A stretch of 43,391 nucleotides of DNA from Akkermansia muciniphila (GTDB lineage: Bacteria; Verrucomicrobiota; Verrucomicrobiia; Limisphaerales; UBA1100): contig CAMDOH010000017.1 in NCBI GenBank assembly GCA_945903605.1, positions 1 to 43,391 on the forward strand, in the 5' to 3' direction. Each line of letters opens with the position of its first letter. Positions within the stretch are counted from its first letter, which is position 1. Under the pieces are notes generated by a model. It was not told where the DNA came from and did no database searches. It saw nothing but the letters and a program-made list of their open reading frames with translations. The position numbers were made by a program, and so were the translations under genes. This document shows, in pieces, positions 35,636 through 43,391 of this stretch.

Positions 35636-36921
35636 GCGAGCCGTTCGCCCAATGTGTATGTGGCCGCGCGCAATTGAGCCTCGGTGATGATGAGCGGCGG
35701 CGTGAAGCCGATGACATTCCCGTGCGCACCTTCGGGCAGCAGGATGAAACCACGATGGAGCATCGCCTTGATGATGGCCATCGCCCCGGCGCCGGCAGAT
35801 GACCCATCGCGATGACGCAGTTCAATGCCTGCCATCAATCCGATGCCGCGGGCTTTGAGGGTCCAGTTTTTACTTTCAAGCTGGCCAAGTTGGGCGAGCA
35901 GTTTTTTGCCAAGGCGCGCGCTTGCTTCGACCAGTTTGAGCTTTCGGATTTCTGCAATCTGCGAGAGCGCCATCGCGCAGCCGACAGGGTGGCCGAGAAA
36001 AGTGCTGGTGTGAATCGCCTCGCCAGTGGAAGCGGGCCATGCGGCGTCCATCAAGTCCGAGCGACCCACGCAGGCGGAGAGAGGGAAGCCGCCGGTGAGC
36101 GCTTTGCCGAGGCAGATGAGGTCGGGCATCACGCATGAATGCTCGCAGGCGAACCACGCCCCCGTGCGGCCGAAGCCGGTGTAAATCTCATCCAAGATGA
36201 GCAGCGCGTCGTGCTCATCGCAGAGTCTTCTGAGTAGCGGCAGAAAATCGGCGGGTGGAATATTGATGCCGCCACGGGCTTGAACGGGTTCAGCGAGAAT
36301 GGCGCCGACGGGATGTTTTTTGAAAAGACTGCGAAGTTCCAATTCAAGTTTAGGCAAGTCGGCATCGTGCGCGGGGAAAGTTGCGAAGTGGCCGAACCCG
36401 CCGAGTTGATCGCGGAAAGCGCTGCGAAAATGTTCGCGGTGCGTGAGGTTGAGCGTGCCGTAGCCCAGTCCATGATACGCGCCTTTGAATCCGATGACGC
36501 CACTCCGGCCCGTGGCAAGGCGCGCGGTTTTCAGCGCAGCCTCGACGGACTCAAATCCCGAATTGTTGAAAATGATTTTGCCAGCGGATTTGCCACCACT
36601 CCATCGCTCAAATGTGAGCCTGCTCAGTTCGCGCGCGAGCAGCGCCTTCTGTGCGTGTGGGTGGACGTCGCCCATCGCGTGGAGGAGCGTCGCCATCTGG
36701 CGCTGGCCGGCGCGGACGACAGCCGGGTTGGCGTGGCCCGCATTGGCGACACCAAAGGCGGCGGTGAGATCGAGATATTTTTTGCCTTCCGCATCCCAGA
36801 TATGCACGCCGCGCGCACGTTCCCAGACGATGGGCCACGAGCCGTCGGCCTCACTGAACGTGACGTTGCGCGATTCGTGGTCGCGAAGCTGGCGAAGGAC
36901 TCGTTGCGTTTTCTTCATCAT
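35632..36921 (-). CDS. Class-III PLP-dependent aminotransferase
   Basis: A 429-residue aminotransferase of fold-type I. The PLP lysine is Lys 273 in ICLGKALTGGFPLSA. LILDEIYTGFGRTG and NSGFESVEAALKTAR are class-III landmarks. The substrate cannot be assigned; acetylornithine- or 4-aminobutyrate-like enzymes are the nearest types by eye. ATG at 36921 overlaps the last base of the QueE TGA (TGATG). It is embedded between queE and ksgA. Confidence 0.9.
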   Translation of the reverse strand: MMKKTQRVLRQLRDHESRNVTFSEADGSWPIVWERARGVHIWDAEGKKYLDLTAAFGVANAGHANPAVVRAGQRQMATLLHAMGDVHPHAQKALLARELSRLTFERWSGGKSAGKIIFNNSGFESVEAALKTARLATGRSGVIGFKGAYHGLGYGTLNLTHREHFRSAFRDQLGGFGHFATFPAHDADLPKLELELRSLFKKHPVGAILAEPVQARGGINIPPADFLPLLRRLCDEHDALLILDEIYTGFGRTGAWFACEHSCVMPDLICLGKALTGGFPLSACVGRSDLMDAAWPASTGEAIHTSTFLGHPVGCAMALSQIAEIRKLKLVEASARLGKKLLAQLGQLESKNWTLKARGIGLMAGIELRHRDGSSAGAGAMAIIKAMLHRGFILLPEGAHGNVIGFTPPLIITEAQLRAATYTLGERLA

Positions 36922-37655
36922 CAAACCCCGCGCTGATCAGGCGGCCAGATGATCTTGTGCATCTGGAGTTGAAAGCGGACAGGCAGGGCGTCGGCGACGA
37001 TGCGCTCGACGAGTTCCTTGCGCGTGAGCGGATGCTGGCCGACGGGGACGAGCTTGAGCGATTTGTCCTGCTGATGCGGCGCGAGTGGCGCGACCCACGA
37101 GAAGAGCAGGGGACAGACGGCGGCGAGGTGGTGCTTCGAGATTTGCTCTTTGGCCCAGTCGTAATCCTCGTGTGTGCCGATGACGAATTTTATTTCGTCC
37201 GTGGCGCGCAGGTGCGGGATGTTCTCGTAACGGTTGCGCGCGGCTTCCCCACTCGACGGGCATTTGAGATCCATGATGCGGCGCACACGCGGGTCGATCT
37301 TTGAGATATCATGCGCGCCGCTGGTCTCGATGAGCACAGTGAAACCATCGTCGCAGAGCGCCACCATCAGCGACAACGCAGCGGGCTGGAGCAACGGTTC
37401 GCCGCCGGTGAGTTCAACGAGCGGCAGTCGCTGCGCTCCTTTGATGGCGGTGAATGGGACAGAGAGTTCGCGCACTTTGGCGAGCGCATCGGCGAGCGGC
37501 ATCTTGCTTCCCTCGGTGAAAGCGTAGGCGGTATCGCAGTAGGAGCAGCGCAGATTGCAGGCCGTGAGCCGCACGAAGACGCACGGCAACCCGGCGAAAG
37601 TGCTCTCGCCTTGCAGACTCAAATAGATTTCGTTGACGACCAGCGTCTGGGCCAT
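36921..37655 (-). CDS. queE: 7-carboxy-7-deazaguanine synthase QueE
   Basis: A 244-residue radical SAM enzyme for the queuosine/7-deazaguanine pathway, which converts 6-carboxytetrahydropterin to 7-carboxy-7-deazaguanine. The [4Fe-4S] motif CNLRCSYC gives Cys 33, 37 and 40. GGEPLLQ and TSGAHD follow, and the N-terminal NEIYLSLQGEST is typical. ATG at 37655. It heads a three-gene unit. No preQ1-type riboswitch was seen in the 82-bp gap upstream. Confidence 0.95.
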   Translation of the reverse strand: MAQTLVVNEIYLSLQGESTFAGLPCVFVRLTACNLRCSYCDTAYAFTEGSKMPLADALAKVRELSVPFTAIKGAQRLPLVELTGGEPLLQPAALSLMVALCDDGFTVLIETSGAHDISKIDPRVRRIMDLKCPSSGEAARNRYENIPHLRATDEIKFVIGTHEDYDWAKEQISKHHLAAVCPLLFSWVAPLAPHQQDKSLKLVPVGQHPLTRKELVERIVADALPVRFQLQMHKIIWPPDQRGV

Positions 37656-37737
37656 GAGGTGAAGTTAAAGGATGTGTTGGATTGCAGCACGTTCAAAAGC
37701 TCTTTTGTGATGGAGGTTCGTAAGATAGTTTCGGTGC

Positions 37738-38433
37738 GTGGCAAAACCGATGTGCATCGATCTGGAGTGTGGAGTGTCGATCCCCATTTTGTATGAGGAT
37801 CGATCGGTGCTGGCGATTGACAAGCCGGAGCGATGGATGTTGGCGCCGGATCATTGGGTCAATACGAGCCGGAATCTTTTGCCGGCGCTGATGGATTCTA
37901 TTCATGCTGGCGAATTCTGGGCGCGCTCGCGTGGGCTTCGTTTTCTGAGGTATGTGCACCGGCTTGATGCGGAAACGACGGGTGTGTTGTTGCTGGTAAA
38001 GAGTGAGGGAGCGGTGGCGCCGTATAGTCGGCTGTTTGACTCGCGCGAGATGAGCAAGTTGTATTTGGCGGTGGTGGACGGTACTCCCAAGTTGAAGGAA
38101 TGGGTGTGCGATTTGCCATTACAGTCGGGGCCGGACAGAACGGTGGTGAGCGAAGAAGGGAAACCTGCACAGACATTTTTCAATGTGTTGAAGTCGGCCA
38201 ATGGACGGACGTTGATCGAGGCCAGACCGGTGACTGGCAGGACGCATCAGATTCGCGTGCATTTGAAATCTGCAGGAGTACCCGTTTGCGGAGATGTGTT
38301 GTATGGGGCGCGGAGCGGCATGGTTTCGATGGCGCTGCGTGCGGTGCGCTTGGAATATCGCGATCCGTTCCTGCGGCGAAAAGTGGTGATTACTGCGTCG
38401 GCAAAATCATTTTTAAGTAGTAATGGTTTTTGA
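37738..38433 (+). CDS. RluA-family pseudouridine synthase
   Basis: A 231-residue enzyme. The catalytic Asp is Asp 77 in VHRLDAETTGVLLLVKSE, and the C-terminal RPVTGRTHQIRVHLKSAGVPVCGD is the family block. There is no S4 domain, so it is the small type. Substrate, rRNA or tRNA, cannot be told. The start is GTG at 37738; ATG at 37750 is an alternative. Divergent from queE. Confidence 0.9.
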   Translation: MAKPMCIDLECGVSIPILYEDRSVLAIDKPERWMLAPDHWVNTSRNLLPALMDSIHAGEFWARSRGLRFLRYVHRLDAETTGVLLLVKSEGAVAPYSRLFDSREMSKLYLAVVDGTPKLKEWVCDLPLQSGPDRTVVSEEGKPAQTFFNVLKSANGRTLIEARPVTGRTHQIRVHLKSAGVPVCGDVLYGARSGMVSMALRAVRLEYRDPFLRRKVVITASAKSFLSSNGF

Positions 38434-38501
38434 TTCATGTAGGTTTTGCGCGTCAACCTGCTGTCGATCCCCAACCCGGACAGTCGTTTGATCGAATCGA
38501 C

Positions 38502-38921
38502 ATGAAATTATCTGTCCGAAGTGACTACGCTTCGCGAGCTGTGCTTGAGTTGGCACGCGTATATGGGAATGGACACTCCCGCAAGGTGTCTGATTTGGCG
38601 GAGACTTCCGGACTGCCCGCGAATTATCTGGTGCAGATTCTCATCGATCTCAAAGGAAAGGGGATTGTGAGGAGTGTTCGCGGCAGGCACGGGGGATATA
38701 TTTTGGCGAAGGCTCCCGACGAATTGACTTTCGGTGATGTGTTGAGGGCGATGGATGGAGTGCTGATTGATTCACCGGCGATTTCTGATGGGCGCTGTCC
38801 TGAAGAGTTGAGGTCGGTTTGGAGACAGCTTCGAGACAAAACACAAGCTTCAGCCGATTCGGTCAAGTTTAGTCAAATCCTTGCGATGTCGGGAACGAAC
38901 GGCGAGATGTACTTTATCTGA
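38502..38921 (+). CDS. Rrf2-family transcriptional regulator
   Basis: A 139-residue winged-helix regulator starting MKLSVRSDYASRAVLELA. LAETSGLPANYLVQILIDL is the recognition helix region and GRHGGYILA the wing. Unlike IscR, which uses three clustered cysteines, only one Cys is present in the usual region (DGRCPEEL), so an Fe-S sensor of the IscR type is not supported. The target genes are unknown. A longer upstream frame is rejected because the ATG at 38502 begins the domain exactly. Confidence 0.88.
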   Translation: MKLSVRSDYASRAVLELARVYGNGHSRKVSDLAETSGLPANYLVQILIDLKGKGIVRSVRGRHGGYILAKAPDELTFGDVLRAMDGVLIDSPAISDGRCPEELRSVWRQLRDKTQASADSVKFSQILAMSGTNGEMYFI

Positions 38922-38938
38922 CGGCCGGCGAGGTCAGC

Positions 38939-39136
38939 TTACTTCTTCTTGTCGGTGCGACCGGGGTTTTTTTCGCATGACATTTCGTGGAACATCCGGA
39001 CTTCATACTTTTGTTTGACCCCGCAGTGACGACAGGGGACTCCCTGTTCTCGATCCCATTTGAAATACCAAAAGACCCCGATCGTCAGCGCAGTCAATAT
39101 CACCGCCCCAAGAATCATCTGAACGTTTTTTTTCAT
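38939..39136 (-). CDS. Small membrane protein with a zinc-ribbon-like tail
   Basis: A 65-residue protein: one membrane helix near the N-terminus (MILGAVILTALTIGVFWYF) and a soluble tail with Cys 35 and Cys 38 (CRHC), His 50 and Cys 54 (HEMSC), which can bind zinc. No family is recognised. Downstream of, and on the same strand as, the DUF255 gene (28-bp gap). Confidence 0.65.
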   Translation of the reverse strand: MKKNVQMILGAVILTALTIGVFWYFKWDREQGVPCRHCGVKQKYEVRMFHEMSCEKNPGRTDKKK

Positions 39137-39163
39137 TTGGTTTGCTCGGCGTGAGCCGAGGGT

Positions 39164-41383
39164 TCACTTCAGTTTACCACCCGTGTCGGGTTTGGTTGGG
39201 GGTTTTTTCAACAGAACACGTACTTGCGCGGGATCATTGGTGGGCGGCTGACAGGCTGTTCCCGTGCACAAGTAAACGACTGGGCCATCTTTTGCAGGCA
39301 GAGTTTTCGCGAACGGTTCGACTGGTCCAGAAGTCCCAAGAATCACCTTGTTGGGTTGATAAACGGTGTGAGCAGCGAGTATGAGCTTGCGTGCTTCTGG
39401 CGATTTGGGATCGCCGGCGACAACGACTCGGAACGGTTCGTCGAGGTAGAAGTCGAGCGCACGAAGCAGATAGGGAAGTCCCTCGGGCACCTGCTGCATC
39501 TTTTGCGAAAACAACTGCAGCGTCTTTTCAGCTTGTTCTCGAAAGTCTTTTCTTTCGGTGATGGCGGCGAGTTTCAGAAGTGCAAAAGCCGCGATGGAGT
39601 TGCCACTCGGCTCAGCACCGTCGTAATCCTCCTTCACACGCAGAATCAGATTCTTTGTTTCGGAGTCGCTTTGGTAAAACCCACCGGCTTTCGGGTCGTA
39701 GAACTTTGCCGTCATCGCCGTGGCAATCTCGATGGCGAATTCGAGTTGTGATGAGTCGAGTGTGACTTGATATAATTCCAAAACGCCATCGAGCTGGCTG
39801 GCATACGCCTCGAACAGTTGAACTGAATCGCGCTCGCCTTCGCGCCAACGGCTATGAAGGGTTTTAGTCTTGGCATCCCAAAGTGTCGTGCGGATGAAGT
39901 TGTGGTTTTTCAGCGCGGCGGCGAGGATTTGTTCATCACCCAGCACAGCATACGCACGGGCAAGAGCGCCAACCATCATGCCGTTCCAAGATGCGAGCAC
40001 CTTGTCGTCCAAATGCGGGCGCACACGTTTGGCTCGGGCTGCGAACATTTTTTCTTTGGCGCTGGTGAGCAGCTTGGCTTCCTCCGCGCTGAGTTTGGGG
40101 TCGGCTATGTGCAGCACATTCTGATTCTTCAGCGGTTCAGGATGGCTGTGATCTTCGAAGTTGCCTTCCTCGGTGATTCCAAAATGGCGAATGACCACCT
40201 TGGCTTCATCGGCCGTCAGTAATTTTACCAACTCGGCCTTTGTCCAACAGTAGAACTTGCCTTCGTGACCTTCGCTATCAGCGTCCTCTGCAGAATAAAA
40301 GCCGCCGTCCTTGTGTGTCATGTCGCGCAGAACGTAGCGGATGATGTCGCGGACAGTATCGGCATGATGTTTGCCGCCTGTGGCCAGATGGGTGTCAAGA
40401 AACAGGTGAATCAACTGTGCGTTGTCGTAGAGCATTTTCTCGAAGTGCGGCACCAGCCATTTTTCATCGACTGAATATCGTGAGAAGCCGCCGCCGAGCT
40501 GGTCATAAATTCCGCCTGCAGCCATGCGTTCGCAGGTGAAATCGATCATGCTGATCGCATCCTTGTCACTGTCCCGAACCGCTTGCCGGAGGATGAACAG
40601 AGGTTGTGAGGGCCTTGGGAATTTGGGCGCGCGACCGAATCCGCCGTGTCTTGGATCGTACTCGGACTTCATCGACCCAAGTCCGTTTGTCAGAATGCTG
40701 GGCGAAAGGATGATGCCGCGAACAGGTTCTTGATTGGTCACCTTGCCGAGTTCCTCAAGCAATTCGGCAGCGACTTTAACAATATCATCTTGTTTGGTTG
40801 CCCAAATATCCGCGACGCGCTCGAGGAGCTGCGTGAAGCTGGGCCTTCCTGCTGCGGGTTTCGGCGGAAAATAGGTGCCGCCAAAAAACGGTTTCAAATC
40901 AGGAGTTAAAAAGACGTTGAGTGGCCAGCCGCCCGATCGCGTCATCGCTTGCACAGCGGTCATGTAAATCTTGTCCACGTCCGGTCGTTCTTCACGATCC
41001 AGCTTGATGCTGATGAAATGTTTTTTGAGAAACTCGGCGACCTTTTCGTCCTCGAACGATTCCCGCTCCATCACGTGGCACCAGTGGCAAGTTGAATAAC
41101 CGATGGAAAGGAAGATGGGTTTGTTTTCTTTTTTTGCCTTGGCAAATGCTTCCTCGCCCCACGGATACCAATCCACTGGGTTGTGTTTGTGCTGCTGGAG
41201 GTACGGCGACTTTTCCTTTGCCAATCGATTTTCTTTTTTGGTGTGAGATGCAGCAGGCATGGACGTAGGTGAATTAGTAGGTTTGGTAAGTGGCTTCGCC
41301 GATCCTGCAGGCTTGGAACAGGAACAAATCAAAGAGGATGCCAGTAGTAACCCGATCCAAGTCTGGTTGATGGGAATTCGCAC
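39164..41383 (-). CDS. DUF255/thioredoxin-domain protein (YyaL/SSP411 type), probable lipoprotein
   Basis: A 739-residue protein. GTG at 41383 starts a lipoprotein-like signal ([22 protein letters not shown]), with an atypical lipobox. Next comes a thioredoxin-like domain with the CHWC motif (Cys 99 and 102) in [17 protein letters not shown], then the (alpha/alpha)6 glycosidase-like region with [34 protein letters not shown] and [17 protein letters not shown]. Family members are linked to redox or glycan functions, but activity is not established. An upstream in-frame extension of 88 codons is rejected because it lacks a signal peptide. Divergent from gmd. Confidence 0.88.
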   Translation of the reverse strand: MRIPINQTWIGLLLASSLICSCSKPAGSAKPLTKPTNSPTSMPAASHTKKENRLAKEKSPYLQQHKHNPVDWYPWGEEAFAKAKKENKPIFLSIGYSTCHWCHVMERESFEDEKVAEFLKKHFISIKLDREERPDVDKIYMTAVQAMTRSGGWPLNVFLTPDLKPFFGGTYFPPKPAAGRPSFTQLLERVADIWATKQDDIVKVAAELLEELGKVTNQEPVRGIILSPSILTNGLGSMKSEYDPRHGGFGRAPKFPRPSQPLFILRQAVRDSDKDAISMIDFTCERMAAGGIYDQLGGGFSRYSVDEKWLVPHFEKMLYDNAQLIHLFLDTHLATGGKHHADTVRDIIRYVLRDMTHKDGGFYSAEDADSEGHEGKFYCWTKAELVKLLTADEAKVVIRHFGITEEGNFEDHSHPEPLKNQNVLHIADPKLSAEEAKLLTSAKEKMFAARAKRVRPHLDDKVLASWNGMMVGALARAYAVLGDEQILAAALKNHNFIRTTLWDAKTKTLHSRWREGERDSVQLFEAYASQLDGVLELYQVTLDSSQLEFAIEIATAMTAKFYDPKAGGFYQSDSETKNLILRVKEDYDGAEPSGNSIAAFALLKLAAITERKDFREQAEKTLQLFSQKMQQVPEGLPYLLRALDFYLDEPFRVVVAGDPKSPEARKLILAAHTVYQPNKVILGTSGPVEPFAKTLPAKDGPVVYLCTGTACQPPTNDPAQVRVLLKKPPTKPDTGGKLK

Positions 41384-41479
41384 GCAGCGACGGTAGAGCA
41401 ACAACGACTCCGCGCAAGCTTCGATGCGGAAGGAATTGCGCTTGCCATTTCTTTCATCCCCAACACAGTGACGCCAACA

Positions 41480-42493
<1,014 letters not shown>

Positions 42494-42494
42494 T

Positions 42495-43391
42495 ATGCCG
42501 CGCGCGCTCATCACCGGCATCACCGGACAGGACGGCTCCTATCTCACGGAACTTCTCTTGAGCAAAGGCTACGAAGTGCACGGCACCGTGCGACGCACGA
42601 GCAATCTGGATCGTTCCCGTCTGCACCATCTCTATCGCGACAGCACGATTTATGGAAAACGACTTTTCCTGCATTACGCAGAACTGGATGACGCGACCAC
42701 GTTTCGCCGCGTGCTCATGAAGGCTGCGCCCGATGAGATGTACCATCTCGCCGGGCAGAGCCACGTGGGGCTGTCATTCGAGATTCCAGAATCCACTTGC
42801 GACATGACCGCGATGGGCACGTTGCGTTTACTGGAAATCATCCGCGACCTGCCGCAGCGCCCCAAGTTTTTCCACGCCTCTTCGAGCGAAATCTTCGGGC
42901 AACCGACGCAGATGCCGCAGGATGAATCCACTCCGTTTGCTCCCGTGAATCCGTACGGCTGCGCCAAAGCATTCGCCACGCAGATGGTCACCGTGTATCG
43001 GCGGACCTTCGGCCTCTTTGCGGTGAATGGCATCATGTACAATCACGAGTCGCCTCGTCGCGGCGAGAATTTCGTCACGCGCAAAATCTGTCGCGCCGCT
43101 GCTGCCATCTCGCTCGGGCAGCAAAAGGAATTGCCGTTGGGCGACACGTCCGCGCAGCGCGATTGGGGCGACGCGCGCGATTACGTGCGCGGAATGTGGC
43201 TGGCGCTCCAGCACGCGCAGCCGGAGGATTTTGTTCTTGCGACAGGCCAGATTCATTCCGTGCAGGACGTGGTCGAGACCGCCTTCGCAGCCGTGAAGTT
43301 GGACTGGCGAAACTTCGTGAAACAGGACGCGCGTCTGTTGCGTCCGGCTGAACCGATGCGCCTGCTCGGCAATGCAGCAAAGGCCAAGCGC
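42495..43391 (+). CDS. Second GDP-mannose 4,6-dehydratase-like protein (3' end outside window)
   Basis: 299 codons remain open to the last base, so the gene continues beyond the window. ATG at 42495, 1 bp after the gmd stop. The product has [17 protein letters not shown], the catalytic Tyr 154 and Lys 158 in NPYGCAKAFATQM and [17 protein letters not shown], so it is a real paralogue of the first gene, not a copy: many positions differ throughout. It could be a second Gmd with another substrate preference or a related GDP-sugar dehydratase or epimerase-type enzyme. The pair is probably an operon that continues downstream. Confidence 0.92.
   Translation, partial: MPRALITGITGQDGSYLTELLLSKGYEVHGTVRRTSNLDRSRLHHLYRDSTIYGKRLFLHYAELDDATTFRRVLMKAAPDEMYHLAGQSHVGLSFEIPESTCDMTAMGTLRLLEIIRDLPQRPKFFHASSSEIFGQPTQMPQDESTPFAPVNPYGCAKAFATQMVTVYRRTFGLFAVNGIMYNHESPRRGENFVTRKICRAAAAISLGQQKELPLGDTSAQRDWGDARDYVRGMWLALQHAQPEDFVLATGQIHSVQDVVETAFAAVKLDWRNFVKQDARLLRPAEPMRLLGNAAKAKR

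Noticed and set aside
37656-37737. PreQ1 or other riboswitch before queE
   Set aside because: The gap is short and shows no recognisable aptamer or terminator structure.
38918-38937. Terminator between the Rrf2 gene and the small membrane protein
   Set aside because: Only a 5-bp CTGAC/GTCAG arm pair and no U-tract.

Overview
The window looks like a chromosomal segment of a Gram-negative member of the Verrucomicrobiota. I infer this from gene content, not from any marker-gene comparison. The pointers are an LpxI-type lipid A enzyme, a DUF5069 protein, a Tat-exported Gfo/Idh/MocA oxidoreductase next to a PmoA-like protein, a secreted NIPSNAP protein, a periplasmic SGNH hydrolase, a short ArsR-like regulator and a complete MoxR/Bat operon. 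Bases are moderately GC-rich by eye. Most starts lack a clear Shine-Dalgarno sequence. I see no rRNA, tRNA, CRISPR array, insertion sequence or prophage.

Layout. Positions 1-3.7 kb hold the end of a HlyC/CorC-type CBS protein, a HAD phosphatase, an exported HEAT-repeat protein, an ArsR-like regulator and, just upstream of that regulator, eleven imperfect 21-bp tandem repeats. From 3.8 to 9.7 kb come 6-phosphogluconate dehydrogenase, an unknown protein paired with LpxI, a NIPSNAP protein, two unrecognised single-pass membrane proteins of the same architecture, and a DUF5069 protein. From 9.7 to 12.2 kb lies an oxidoreductase/PmoA pair with a good intrinsic terminator. From 12.2 to 19.9 kb, on the minus strand, runs a tightly overlapped operon: MoxR ATPase, DUF58, DUF4381-like, BatA, a fused BatB-BatC, BatD and BatE. 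From 20.0 to 26.8 kb, also on the minus strand, is the translation operon nusA-infB-rbfA-nrnA-truB-ribF. It has a leader that carries a hairpin plus U-tract and no adjacent rimP.

From 26.9 to 34.3 kb the genes run on the plus strand: SppA peptidase, uracil phosphoribosyltransferase, an M24 peptidase, a sigma-70 factor, adenine phosphoribosyltransferase, an OGG1-type DNA glycosylase, an SGNH hydrolase and ComB. From 34.3 to 37.7 kb a minus-strand unit reads QueE, a class-III aminotransferase and a fused KsgA-Nudix protein. The last part has an RluA-type pseudouridine synthase, an Rrf2 regulator, a small zinc-ribbon-like membrane protein, a DUF255/thioredoxin lipoprotein and two tandem GDP-mannose 4,6-dehydratase-like genes. 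The second of these runs off the window end.

The window is dominated by core functions: transcription and translation, envelope assembly, salvage and repair. I do not see a clear new defence or mobile system. The items most worth following are the KsgA-Nudix fusion, the nusA leader attenuator, the phased 21-bp repeats before the ArsR-like gene, the paired unknown membrane proteins at 7.5-9.1 kb and the tandem Gmd paralogues.
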